This document shows positions 6,939 to 15,033 of a stretch of 34,848 nucleotides of DNA, one piece after another; the first letter of the stretch is position 1; each line of letters opens with the position of its first letter. Location of the stretch: NCBI GenBank assembly GCA_012516075.1, contig JAAYXE010000015.1, positions 1-34,848 of the forward strand, read 5' to 3'. The notes beneath the pieces were generated by a model, which did no database searches, was not told the origin of the DNA, and saw only the letters and a list, made by a program, of their open reading frames with translations. Both the position numbers and the translations under genes were made by a program. Source of the DNA: Chloroflexota bacterium (GTDB lineage Bacteria; Chloroflexota; Anaerolineae; Anaerolineales; UBA4823).

Positions 6939-9008
6939 ATGCACGCCTATCGTTTTCTGGCTCTTGTTGTTATCATTGCCTGGTTGTTTCCGGCCGCTCA
7001 GGACCCGCCGCCCACACCCGCTTCCGCAGAGGTCGAGGTTGAACTGGCGGAAGCTTTCTCCCGGCGTTTGAGCGCTGCCCCAGGAGCCAGATCGCTGGCT
7101 TTCGAGCTGTTTTCACCCGAAGTCGATACAGCCTTTGTCAGCCCGGATGGAGAGACGGCCGTTTTGTGGCTGGCGCTGCGCGACGACAGCGGCCGCATAC
7201 TGGCCACAGAACCCGGACTGGCGCTGGCACGGCGCACGGATGCCGGCTGGCAGGTGCTGCTGCCCGGCGACCCCGCCTGGGACGAGGCCTTTGCCGCCGT
7301 GCCGGAGAATTTGCTGCCGCTCGAACACAGGCCGGCGCCGCAGTCGCTCGAACTCAGCCCCAGCAGCGCAGCCGCCCTGACCGGTTACTACCTCCCCTGG
7401 GCGGCCGGCACCGCCCACTGGCTGGAGGGATCGATCAGCCACTTCCAGTCGGTCCCCGAGCTGGGCTACCCGTCCTGCGGCATCGATACCTGCCGCTACG
7501 CGTACGATTTCACGGACCAGGCCCCCTTTCCGCTGCTGGCATCGAAGGATGGGATCGTGCATGCCTCGCGAGACATCTGTGCTGACGGCAGCACAACCTG
7601 CACCAACTACATCGTGCTGCGCGATACCAGCGGGGCAACGTACCAGATCTATCTGCACCTGGCGCAGGGCACCATCCCCGATAAGCTGAAACCCGGGACG
7701 TTTGTCAGGCGCGGCCAGTACATCGGTGACAGCGACGACACCGGCTACTCCACCTCGCAGCACGTGCACTTCATGGTTGTGGACAGTCTCTGGCCGGGTG
7801 GAGACGGGTATTACTGGGGCCGGTCGGTCGATATCCGCTTTGTCGACGTGCCGGTCAACAACGGTATCCCGCGCAACTGCTATGAGGTCACCCGCTTCCC
7901 GATTTACGACGGCGCCCGCGACTGCCTGGGCGACAAATCCGATCCGCGCAATCCGGCTAACGACTGGTACGTTTCGGGTAATGTGGGCGCTTTCCCGCCA
8001 GAAGGAGAGCTTACCCGCCCGATCTCAGGTGCGGTGGTGACGGTCGGTTCCGGGACGGTGCTCGATGTCACGGCCCAGGCAAGCGATGACGTGCGCGTTA
8101 CGGCCCTGCGTCTGGTGGCGCGGGTCAACGGTCAGTGGGTTGAGATCGGCCCGAAAGTCAGCGGGAAGACGGGATCTACCCAGTACGATTGGGACGTGGA
8201 CCTGTGCGCCGCCGGGGCGTTCCACGGTCCGCTGGAGGTGGCGCTGCGCGTCTGGGACTACGAGGGCAACGTGTCCTCCGCCCTGTCCCCGCGCACCATC
8301 CGGGTGGATCACGCCTGCCCGCCGCCCAGCAGCGAGCTCCGGCCGGCCGCGACGTTTGATTCCACCGCTGTACGTCTGAACTGGACTGCCTCCAGCCGGG
8401 CCGGGTTTAACCGCTTTGAACTGCAGTGGCGCGCGGCGGGCGAAGCCTGGAAAGATTCCCAGATGATCTCAATTCCGGGCGGCAGGCGCTCGACCTGGTT
8501 CACCGGCGAGCCGGGCAAGCGCTACGAGTACCGCCTGCGTGCCGTGGATATCAATGGACAGACGGAAGCCTGGCCGGCCGGCGTGGAGACCAGCGCCTCA
8601 CTCCCCTCCACCTGTACGGCGGATGCCTTCGAGCCCGACGACAGCCCTGCACAGGCTTTCACCCTGCCTGTTAGCGTACCGGCGCAGCGCAGCCTGTGCG
8701 GCCGGGGCAACAGCGACTGGTTTAAGGTTAACATTGAAGAGGGGGGAGATTACCTGGTGCGCGCCGTATCCCATAACGGCGGTGCAGCCGTAAAGATCAG
8801 CGTGTTTGGGCCGGATGGGAAGACCGTCATCGCCAGTGGACAGGCCGGCGGCACAGGTCAGCACGCCAGCGTGTCCTTCCGGGCTGTTTCAGGACGCAGT
8901 TATTTCATCCGGATCGACCCGCTGCTAGCGGACCTGTTCGGCACACAGGCGGAGTACATCCTGTCCGTGAGTCAAAGAGCGATTTATCTGCCGCTGGTGG
9001 AGCGTTGA
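6939..9008 (+). CDS. Secreted M23 (LytM-like) peptidase-fold protein with Ig/Fn3/PPC domains
   Basis: This 689-residue exported protein has a signal peptide at about 1-22, an uncharacterised N-terminal region to about 150, an M23 domain at about 160-305, an Ig-like domain at about 345-455, a fibronectin-III domain at about 460-555 and a PPC-type domain at 559-675 (begins CTADAFEPDD). It ends in a YLPLVER tail. M23 marks are His240 (YLHL) and the H275-V-H277 pair. The usual first ligand motif HxxxD is not present: Asp190 (YAYDF) has Arg186 four residues before it. His168 lies upstream across a segment holding Cys180 and Cys185, and may serve instead. Active members cut peptidoglycan cross-bridges; loss of a ligand would leave a wall-binding or activator protein. 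A GGGGG lies 8 bases before the ATG, and a possible -10 TATAAT at 6845-6850. Confidence 0.82.
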   Translation: MHAYRFLALVVIIAWLFPAAQDPPPTPASAEVEVELAEAFSRRLSAAPGARSLAFELFSPEVDTAFVSPDGETAVLWLALRDDSGRILATEPGLALARRTDAGWQVLLPGDPAWDEAFAAVPENLLPLEHRPAPQSLELSPSSAAALTGYYLPWAAGTAHWLEGSISHFQSVPELGYPSCGIDTCRYAYDFTDQAPFPLLASKDGIVHASRDICADGSTTCTNYIVLRDTSGATYQIYLHLAQGTIPDKLKPGTFVRRGQYIGDSDDTGYSTSQHVHFMVVDSLWPGGDGYYWGRSVDIRFVDVPVNNGIPRNCYEVTRFPIYDGARDCLGDKSDPRNPANDWYVSGNVGAFPPEGELTRPISGAVVTVGSGTVLDVTAQASDDVRVTALRLVARVNGQWVEIGPKVSGKTGSTQYDWDVDLCAAGAFHGPLEVALRVWDYEGNVSSALSPRTIRVDHACPPPSSELRPAATFDSTAVRLNWTASSRAGFNRFELQWRAAGEAWKDSQMISIPGGRRSTWFTGEPGKRYEYRLRAVDINGQTEAWPAGVETSASLPSTCTADAFEPDDSPAQAFTLPVSVPAQRSLCGRGNSDWFKVNIEEGGDYLVRAVSHNGGAAVKISVFGPDGKTVIASGQAGGTGQHASVSFRAVSGRSYFIRIDPLLADLFGTQAEYILSVSQRAIYLPLVER

Positions 9009-9120
9009 TCCGCTTGCCCAATTTTTAGGCCTGGAAGTTGCCGGGCGCTGCAGGGTATGCGGCTGCTGCCGCAGCTGTACCGCCTGATGGAACTTGATCA
9101 CAATCTCTAAGGGAGGAAAT

Positions 9121-9702
9121 ATGCGCAAAATAATTGTTGCCGAGTTTATTACGCTGGACGGGGTAATTCAGGCGCCGGGCAGTCCGGACGAAGACACCGA
9201 GGGCGGCTTCACCCACGGCGGGTGGACCGGGCCGTACTGGCATGATGAGATCGGCAGGCACTTCTTTGAGGCGGTGGAGCAGGCGGACACCTTCTTGCTG
9301 GGCCGCAAGACCTGGCAGATCCACGCGGCGGCATTCGAGCCTATGCCCGCAGGCGACCCATTTGGGGACGTGATGAACGGCATGCGCAAGGTGGTTGTCT
9401 CCACCACGCTGAAATCAACGGACGCCTGGCGCAATTCAACCCTGATCAGTGGGAATGTCGTTGAAGAGGTGCGCAGGCTGAAAGATGGGCCCGGAAAGAA
9501 CATCCTGACCGACGGCAGCAGCGTGCTGGTGCACACCCTGATTGAAAACGACCTGGTCGATGAGTTTGCCCTGCACGTCTACCCGCTCGTGCTGGGTAGC
9601 GGCAAGCGCCTGTTCCCGGATGGAAAGCGCATCGATCTGAAGCTGATCGAATCACAGGCGCTGCCGACGGGTGTGGTGTTCCAGCGCTTCCAGCCGGCCT
9701 GA
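9121..9702 (+). CDS. Dihydrofolate reductase-family (RibD C-terminal-like) protein
   Basis: This 193-residue cytoplasmic protein is of the YwjB/YyaP-like branch of the DHFR/RibD-C fold, NADPH-binding reductases of mostly unknown substrate. Visible marks are the opening beta-strand and FITLDGV loop, LLGRKTWQ at about 61, the VVSTTL strand with its following Lys, LTDGSSVLVHTLIENDLVDE at about 135-155 (broken GG-type nucleotide loop and the VDE segment) and the closing VLGSGKRLF. The start at 9121 is preferred over an in-frame ATG at 9094, because GGGAGG stands 5-9 bases before it and the family motif begins immediately. It appears monocistronic and is followed by the possible structured RNA at 9775. 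Confidence 0.88.
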   Translation: MRKIIVAEFITLDGVIQAPGSPDEDTEGGFTHGGWTGPYWHDEIGRHFFEAVEQADTFLLGRKTWQIHAAAFEPMPAGDPFGDVMNGMRKVVVSTTLKSTDAWRNSTLISGNVVEEVRRLKDGPGKNILTDGSSVLVHTLIENDLVDEFALHVYPLVLGSGKRLFPDGKRIDLKLIESQALPTGVVFQRFQPA

Positions 9703-9774
9703 TCAGGAATGGGATCAACGTCTGACTGTAGTGGATGACCTGTGTACGCCACGCCGCGTAGGTATAATAAAACT

Positions 9775-9940
9775 GAGGAGGCCGCTGGCGACCAGAGCAT
9801 TGAGCCGTAAGGCTGCTGGCCGGTCCCAAAAAAACCTGTATCTGGCAGTTTGAACACTTCGTCAGGCTTTAATGAGACTGACGAAGCGGATTTTGAGCAG
9901 CACAGACCCGGCGCGCGCCGGGTCTGTGCTGTATTTTATT
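9775..9940 (+). ncRNA. Candidate structured small RNA or structured 3' UTR
   Basis: No supported gene lies between 9703 and 9935, but an isolated TATAAT is at 9763-9768 and a run of hairpins follows. CTGG/CCAG closes a CGA triloop (9785-9795). AGCC/GGCT closes a GTAA tetraloop of the GNRA class (9803-9814). Both can sit inside an outer GGCC/GGCC helix (9780-9783 with 9818-9821), forming a small three-way junction. A 9-bp stem (9857-9865 with 9878-9886) comes next, and then a 15-bp terminator (9898-9931) with a T-rich tail. No -35 is convincing. It may be an independent RNA or the 3' end of the upstream mRNA. It does not match a known RNA family by eye. Confidence 0.35.
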
Positions 9941-9941
9941 C
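9898..9941. terminator. Bidirectional intrinsic terminator
   Basis: A 15-bp perfect stem (9898-9912 with 9917-9931) with a GCGC loop is followed on the plus strand by TATTTTATT. The T tail overlaps the stop codon of the minus-strand cupin gene (9936). On the minus strand the hairpin follows directly after that stop, so it probably serves both convergent transcripts. Confidence 0.85.
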
Positions 9942-10358
9942 TCCCCAGATCTGGCGGACGATACTGGCAACTTCCTCCTGCTGCGAGATGTTGAGCGGGA
10001 TCTTCGGTGAGTTAGCTGTGGTGGTGTCCCGGTTTTCCACAATCAGCACTTTCGCATCTGCCGACAGCACACGCGCGTGCCAGGTGCCGCGGCGGACGTT
10101 GTACAGGCGGAAGGGCTGCATCTCCTGAGCGTAGATGCGCGTGACCTGCTCTGCTCCCTCGCCCAGCAGCAGAATGCAGCGGCCCTGTAAGAGGACAAAG
10201 ACCTCGTCTGTTTCATCATGGCGCTGGAATTCGAGCACCTGTTCGCCAGGGGTGAAATTCAGCCGGGCGACACGCCATTCGCCTGAATCGATCAGCGGCT
10301 GGTAGCCGTGGCCGCTGTGGTCATAGGTTTCGAGTAAGGAGGAAGGTGGATTAATCAT
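9936..10358 (-). CDS. Cupin-domain protein
   Basis: This 140-residue single-domain cupin has a beta-barrel motif 1 region EFQRHDETDEVFVLLQGRCILL (about 44-65), which matches the G(X)5HXH(X)3-4E(X)6G plan with some ligands changed, and a motif 2 region ending in RGTWHARVLSADAKVLIVE (about 96-114). Such small cupins in this sub-group are often annotated as cupin-fold phosphomannose-isomerase-like proteins; the ligand or reaction is unknown. I prefer the ATG at 10358, since AGGA (10365-10368) stands 6 bases before it, while the in-frame ATG at 10376 has no ribosome binding site. It is monocistronic and convergent with the DHFR-like gene. Confidence 0.8.
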   Translation of the reverse strand: MINPPSSLLETYDHSGHGYQPLIDSGEWRVARLNFTPGEQVLEFQRHDETDEVFVLLQGRCILLLGEGAEQVTRIYAQEMQPFRLYNVRRGTWHARVLSADAKVLIVENRDTTTANSPKIPLNISQQEEVASIVRQIWGE

Positions 10359-10475
10359 CTGTGTTCCTGTACGCATTGGGATGGGTTGCCGGGAGTAATT
10401 CTAGTATGAAATTGAGGGGATTCATGTACGGGATTTGCCGCTGAGAGCGCTGCGGAGGCGGACAGCGGAAAGTGA

Positions 10476-10506
10476 CAGGGCGCCGGGAGTTCTAACCGGC
10501 GCCCTG
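10476..10506 (-). terminator. Terminator-like hairpin downstream of the DUF2249 gene
   Basis: An 11-bp perfect stem (10476-10486 with 10496-10506, 9-base loop) lies about 80 bases beyond the stop of the minus-strand DUF2249 gene. The stem is very GC-rich but no proper U run follows on either strand, so it may be Rho-assisted or a mRNA 3' stabiliser. Confidence 0.45.
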
Positions 10507-10586
10507 CCCTGGGATAGAGACACTTATACTGGAAAGGTAATTATGCTGGACGGCTGTTATATGTGACCAGACGGCTCAGGCAGTGC

Positions 10587-10817
10587 TCAGATCCGGCTGA
10601 TGCGCACGCGCCATTTCTCGGGGCCGGACTCCAGATACTCCCAGTCAAATGTCCCGCTTCGTTCTGCCTGGAACTGATAATAGAGTGGTTTGGGATCGTG
10701 GTCGTTGATCAGTACAAACCCTTCTCCGGGCTGCAGTTTTTCGAACGTTTCAAAGATCAATGGATGCCGGTTGACAGGGGGAATGCTGCGAATATCCAGT
10801 TCTTTATCTGTGCTCAT
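10587..10817 (-). CDS. DUF2249-domain protein
   Basis: This 76-residue protein consists of one DUF2249 domain. The family pattern is clear: LDIRSIPPVNRHPLIFETFEKL at the start, a central LINDHDPKPLYYQF (about 37-50), and the closing ESGPEKWRVRISRI. The fold is SirA/TusA-like. Members often occur in or beside genes for anaerobic respiration, nitric-oxide stress and hemerythrin-like proteins. Its biochemical role is not settled. AAGGAG stands 7 bases before the ATG. Its promoter has an FNR-type box centred at -41.5 (see 10857-10898), supporting induction under low oxygen or by nitric oxide. It is monocistronic. Confidence 0.9.
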   Translation of the reverse strand: MSTDKELDIRSIPPVNRHPLIFETFEKLQPGEGFVLINDHDPKPLYYQFQAERSGTFDWEYLESGPEKWRVRISRI

Positions 10818-10856
10818 CGAGTTTCTCCTTCGAACGAAATGATCCTACCTGGTCTG

Positions 10857-10898
10857 ATTATAGGAGCAGGGACGATAATGATCCTTGATTAAGATCAA
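10857..10898 (-). promoter_or_regulatory. Class II FNR/CRP-type promoter of the DUF2249 gene
   Basis: On the minus strand a perfect -10 TATAAT occupies 10862-10857, giving +1 near 10850. The perfect FNR consensus TTGAT-TAAG-ATCAA occupies 10885-10898, centred between 10891 and 10892, exactly -41.5. That is the defined position for class II activation by FNR-family proteins. The leader to the ATG at 10817 is about 33 bases and holds AAGGAG. Confidence 0.8.
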
Positions 10899-11041
10899 AT
10901 TACTCCAAAAACCCTGGAAGTCATTTGGTCAGGTTGATTTGATTATCAGGGCTGTACGGTACAATTGGATTGATTAACTCCGGATAGGCCGTTTAGTGCT
11001 GCGGCACCGGTCGATTTACGTCTTAGAGGGGAGTCAGAAAA

Positions 11042-11530
11042 ATGGACGCAGCAGCAATTTTGAACTCGCAGTATCAGGCATCGCTCGAAATGCTCAAACA
11101 GACCATCATCGCCTGCCCGCAGGAGCTCTGGAATGCAGACAACGCCAGGAACCGGTTCTGGCACACCGCTTACCACGCGCTTTTCTTTACCCACCTCTAC
11201 GTGGAGGAATCCGAAGAGGCCTTCAGGCCCTGGAGCAAACACCGGACCGGTTATGAAGATTTCGATGGGGGGCAGGACTTTGAACCGTACGAGAAGGATG
11301 ATCTGTTAGAGTACCTGGCGTTCTGTCAGCAGCACGTTGCTGAAAGAGTGCCGCAGTTGGACCTGGAAGCGCTGGAAGGATTTGGAGACCGGACTTTGAT
11401 AACGCTTGAACTGCAGCTCTACTCCATTCGCCACCTGATGCAGCACGTCGGCGAGCTGATGGACCGGCTCAGCACGCAGACTGGTACAGAGATCGAATGG
11501 GTAGGCTGGGTTCACACGAAAAAGGCGTGA
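11042..11530 (+). CDS. DinB-like domain protein
   Basis: This 162-residue protein has the four-helix DinB/YfiT fold. Likely metal-site histidines are in FWHTAYHALFFTH (about 39-51) and in RHLMQHVGELMDRL (about 130-143). DinB-like proteins bind a divalent metal; some are thiol transferases dependent on bacillithiol or mycothiol, but most, including this type, have no known reaction. GAGGGGAGTC lies about 8 bases before the ATG. The next gene, also DinB-like, overlaps its stop by 4 bases, so the two are translated together and may form a heterodimer or act on the same substrate. Confidence 0.82.
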   Translation: MDAAAILNSQYQASLEMLKQTIIACPQELWNADNARNRFWHTAYHALFFTHLYVEESEEAFRPWSKHRTGYEDFDGGQDFEPYEKDDLLEYLAFCQQHVAERVPQLDLEALEGFGDRTLITLELQLYSIRHLMQHVGELMDRLSTQTGTEIEWVGWVHTKKA

Positions 11531-12030
11531 TCGTGTACGACACCGCGCGCACCACCGGGGAGATCCTGACCATGCTCGCAGACGCGCCCGCGGCCATCGC
11601 GGCCATCACCGGGGATCTATCCCCGGCACAGCTGGTAACCCCTCCCGCGCCCGGCGAATGGTCCGCCAGAGATGTGCTGGCCCATTTGCGCGCCTGCTCT
11701 GACATGTGGGGCATGTATATCTTGCGCCTCATCAATGAAGACAGGCCGGTGTACAGGGCGGTCAGCCCCAGGACCTGGATCCGGCAGACGGACTACTGCG
11801 AGCAGGAATTTCAACCCCTGCTGCAGGCTTATACGGCCCAGCGAACCGAACTGCTCGCTGTTTTGAAGCCGCTGGCGCCCGAGCAGTGGTCCCGCTCCGG
11901 GACGGCGAAGGGAGTGGGAAAGCCGCGCGAACGGACCGTGTACACGTATACCATGTGGCTGGCAAACCACGAGCTTTCCCATCTGCGGCAGATGGAGCGC
12001 ACCGCCAGCGCCGCCCGCAGTAGGCTGTGA
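11527..12030 (+). CDS. Second DinB-like domain protein
   Basis: This 167-residue DinB_2-type protein carries the family mark WSARDVLAHLRACSDMWG (about 43-60) with a metal-site His, and NHELSHLRQMER near the C terminus (about 145-156) with two more. I take GTG at 11527 as the start. It gives the GTGA 4-base overlap with the preceding stop, typical of coupled genes. The ATG at 11497 would add ten residues lying inside the preceding gene and no family motif. It is closer to the 'maleylpyruvate isomerase/mycothiol' side of the superfamily than its neighbour, but the reaction is unknown. Confidence 0.8.
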   Translation: MIVYDTARTTGEILTMLADAPAAIAAITGDLSPAQLVTPPAPGEWSARDVLAHLRACSDMWGMYILRLINEDRPVYRAVSPRTWIRQTDYCEQEFQPLLQAYTAQRTELLAVLKPLAPEQWSRSGTAKGVGKPRERTVYTYTMWLANHELSHLRQMERTASAARSRL

Positions 12031-12225
12031 CGGGCGCTCCCGGTTACGGGCCAGTCTCCATCTTCACCCCTGTTCACTTCATGCCTTACACGGGAATAAC
12101 TTATCAGTTGAGCGGGTGAGCTGCCCTGATCGGCGGGCTGTATGAGTTCCGGCTGACCGGCACAGCAGCGGAGCAGCCGGCTGTCTACAGCTGGATCTCT
12201 GGCGATACACCGGTTTTCTCGTCGG

Positions 12226-13650
12226 TCACTGCAGTGAGATGAACGTCTGGTCGAACACTTCACCATCGATATCGATGGCGGAGAGATCAATACGCCCGGG
12301 AGTAATCTCCAGCAGGACAAAATGCGTGCGGCGCGCATAGATCTGGCTTTCTGGCAGGATCTCCCCCGCAGCATACAGGATCCCCGACCCGCCGCCCGAG
12401 ACGATGTACGTAATCCCGTCAACCTGCAGGCGCTCGTAGTGGTGGCTGTGCCCGGAGATGGCCAGGGGGACCCGTGCAGCAGCGAAGTCCGGGTGCCAGG
12501 ACGCACGCACCGGGAGCTGGTCGTTGGGATGGACCGAACCGCTGAAAAAAGGCGGGACGTGGAAAACCGGGATGGTGTGATGGAAGCGCTCATCGGCCAG
12601 CCGCTCCGCCATCCAGGCCTCCTGGGCCTCACGGCCCGGCTGTCCGAAGATCACCTGCGTATCGAGCATCATGAACTGGATCCCCTGGACGGCGAAGGCA
12701 TAATACTGTTGCTTACCCTCCTGGGGAGATTCGGGAAACAGCGGGTCTGTGAAGGGAGGAAAGGCGTAATAGTAAAAGATGCTGTCCTGCCAGCGCGCGG
12801 CCGCGTCGTAGTCGTGATTGCCGGGGACGGTGTAAACCGGAAGCTGGTGCAGTAGGGGTGCGAGGGTCTGGTAAAACTTGATGGCGTAGGCTTCCACCGG
12901 ATCGCGGTTATCCTGGATCTCGGCCACCACGTCTCCGGTGTGGATCACGAAATCCAGATCCAGACCGGCCATCAGCCTGACGAGCGCCTCTGTAGCCGGG
13001 TCGCCAAAACTGGCATCTCCGATGACACCTACCCGGACGGTTTCCTGGCCCGACAGGGTGCGCAGACGCACAGGCCCCCAGTGCTCGCCGCGGAAAGCTG
13101 GCTGCTGCAGAGCATCCTCATCTCCCAGCCCGACGGCCACCATATACACGGCCCCGGGCTGCAGGTCCTCCAGTAGGATCTGCTGGCGCGCCTCGCCGGG
13201 GGATAAGGGCACCGTCCGGGTCTGCGCGGTCTCAGGCTGGATCTTCTGGTAGAGTAAATACCCGCTGCCCGGTTCGGCCAGCTCGAAGAACAGGACAGCC
13301 CGGTCCTCTCCCAGGTGGCGGACCGTCAGGGGGAGCAGGAATTCCTGCGACCCCACCGGGAGCTCCCCCTCCACCAGGGATGGGAATGGAGGCGCAGTCG
13401 GTTCAACCGCCGCCTGGTCAGCCGGCTGTGGGGTTTGTCCAGTTGTCGGTTCCAGCGGCCCGGCTGTGGTGGGCGCAGTGGTCGGGACGGGCAGCGTCTG
13501 GTTCTGTGGGCTCCCGGTCACCTGCCCCGGCGCGGCGGTTTCGCTCAGCGGTATGCAGGCCGTGACCAGCGCCAGCAGCAGAAGGACCTGTACGGCATAT
13601 CTGCTCACACGGTGCAGTTTATAAAAAGAAATTGCCAGTCTGCGCATCAT
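12226..13650 (-). CDS. Lipoprotein metallophosphoesterase, purple-acid-phosphatase-like
   Basis: This 474-residue protein carries a lipoprotein signal (hydrophobic stretch 17-31, lipobox VTAC with Cys32), a Pro/Thr-rich linker to about 85, a fibronectin-like N-terminal domain (about 95-205) of the type seen in purple acid phosphatases, and a calcineurin-like phosphoesterase domain (about 207-470). Metal-binding motifs are in order: GVIGDASFGD, FVIHTGDVV, VPGNHDYD, FHVPPFF and SGHSHHYER. It should hydrolyse phosphate mono- or diesters outside the cytoplasm. Two ATGs stand in tandem (13650, 13647) after AGAGGT; either may be used. It is monocistronic and convergent with the DinB pair; 195 bases separate them. 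Confidence 0.9.
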   Translation of the reverse strand: MMRRLAISFYKLHRVSRYAVQVLLLLALVTACIPLSETAAPGQVTGSPQNQTLPVPTTAPTTAGPLEPTTGQTPQPADQAAVEPTAPPFPSLVEGELPVGSQEFLLPLTVRHLGEDRAVLFFELAEPGSGYLLYQKIQPETAQTRTVPLSPGEARQQILLEDLQPGAVYMVAVGLGDEDALQQPAFRGEHWGPVRLRTLSGQETVRVGVIGDASFGDPATEALVRLMAGLDLDFVIHTGDVVAEIQDNRDPVEAYAIKFYQTLAPLLHQLPVYTVPGNHDYDAAARWQDSIFYYYAFPPFTDPLFPESPQEGKQQYYAFAVQGIQFMMLDTQVIFGQPGREAQEAWMAERLADERFHHTIPVFHVPPFFSGSVHPNDQLPVRASWHPDFAAARVPLAISGHSHHYERLQVDGITYIVSGGGSGILYAAGEILPESQIYARRTHFVLLEITPGRIDLSAIDIDGEVFDQTFISLQ

Positions 13651-13804
13651 ACCTCTAACTTCTGCGCCCGTTTTTTCGTGGGCGAAGGCCTATCATTCTA
13701 CCATTTCAGCTCTGTTCCAGACCTGGGCCATTCTGCATCCAGAAGACCTGTGCTGCGCGCTTCTCTCACCCGGTGAGGCTGGTCTAACTATTCGGAGGTT
13801 AAAG

Positions 13805-14800
13805 ATGAAAGCAGTGGTTTACGAGCAGTATGGTCCGCCCGAGGTGCTCCAGATTCGCACCGTGTCCACACCTTCCCCGGCAGATAACGAGATATTGATC
13901 AGGGTTTACGCCACCACCGTGTCCGCAGCAGACTTTCGGGCGCGCAGTTTCACCGTTCCCCCGGCGTTCTGGCTGCCGGCACGCATATCCCTCGGTCTTC
14001 GCATACCCAAAAAAGCTGTCCTGGGTGCGGAGCTGGCCGGAGAAGTGGAAGCAGCTGGTAAAAATGTGACGCGCTTCAAACCGGGTGACCCGGTATTTGC
14101 CGCCACGCTGCAGACCTTTGGCGCGTATGCCGAATACAAATGCCTGCCTGAGGATGCGGCTGTGGCTCTCAAACCGGGGAATCTCACCTACGAGCAGGCT
14201 GCAGCTCTGCCGATTGGGGCGCGCACCGCACTGCACTTTCTCAGGAAAGCGAACATCCAGCCCGGTTAGAAGGTCCTGGTCTACGGCGCTTCGGGCAGCG
14301 TCGGCACCTACGCCGTACAGCTTGCCCGGCATTTTGGAGCGGATGTCACCGGGGTGTGCAGCACAGCGAATGTCGATCTGGTGAATTCCCTGGGAGCCGT
14401 TGGGGTGATTGACTACACGCGTGAAGATTTTTCGAAAACCGGTGAAACCTACGACGTGATTTTTGAAGCGGTGGGCAAGAGCTCATTTGAAGATGGTATG
14501 CGTGTGCTGGATGAAGACGGGATCTATATCAACATCACGGTGCCGTTTCCCGATCTGCGCATGCTGCTGGCCCTGTCAGCCAGCCGCAGGAAAATCCTCC
14601 TGGGGGAAAACGCCCCCGAGAGCGCTGAGGATCTGGCCTTCATTAAAAGCCTTGTGGAAGCCGGGGAGCTCAGGCCGGTGATCGACCGGGTGTATCCGCT
14701 GGAGGAAATTGTCGAAGCCCACCGCTACGTGGATCAGGGACATAAAAAGGGGAATGTGGTCATCACTGTGGCGCAGATGGATACCGAAATGTCAGTATAA
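13805..14800 (+). pseudogene. Quinone oxidoreductase-like MDR gene broken by in-frame TAG
   Basis: The reading frame encodes a 331-residue medium-chain dehydrogenase/reductase of the zinc-free quinone oxidoreductase type (NADPH-dependent). It has GroES-like N terminus MKAVVYEQYGPPEVLQI, and TYEQAAALPIGARTALHFL before the nucleotide-binding domain, which opens KVLVYGASGSVGTYAVQLA. A TAG at 14267-14269 (codon 155) interrupts it just before that fold, at a position where relatives have Gln or Glu (QPG-x-KVLV); one C-to-T change of CAG explains it. The frame is otherwise intact to codon 331. TAG is an ordinary stop elsewhere in the window (6052, 16338). It is thus either a young pseudogene or a base error. 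GGAGG precedes the ATG by 6 bases. Confidence 0.85.
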
Positions 14801-15033
14801 ATACTGGATCCTCCTTCTCAGGAGGCAGCGTCCTCTCTCCGAATCTGGCGCGTCCGAACAGTGTTTTTCTGCCAGGCATTCAGCCCTGAACTCGAAAGAG
14901 AACGCCGGACGCCCTCCCCAGGAACTTACCGCTTCTCTCCAGCGTCTTAACCACACAGGCAGCGCCCTTTTGCTCTGTCTGCAGATCAGCGTCACCATCG
15001 TATTTTCATCGTTAAGACCAGGAGAAGAAATCC

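Noticed and set aside
12120..12242. 40-codon open stretch (GGLYEFRLTGTAAEQPAVYSW) between convergent genes
   Set aside because: No start codon, overlaps the end of the phosphoesterase gene, and no recognisable family; at most a gene remnant.
14267..14269. TAG as a recoded sense codon
   Set aside because: TAG ends other intact genes in the window (6052, 16338), so a simple nonsense mutation or base error is more likely.
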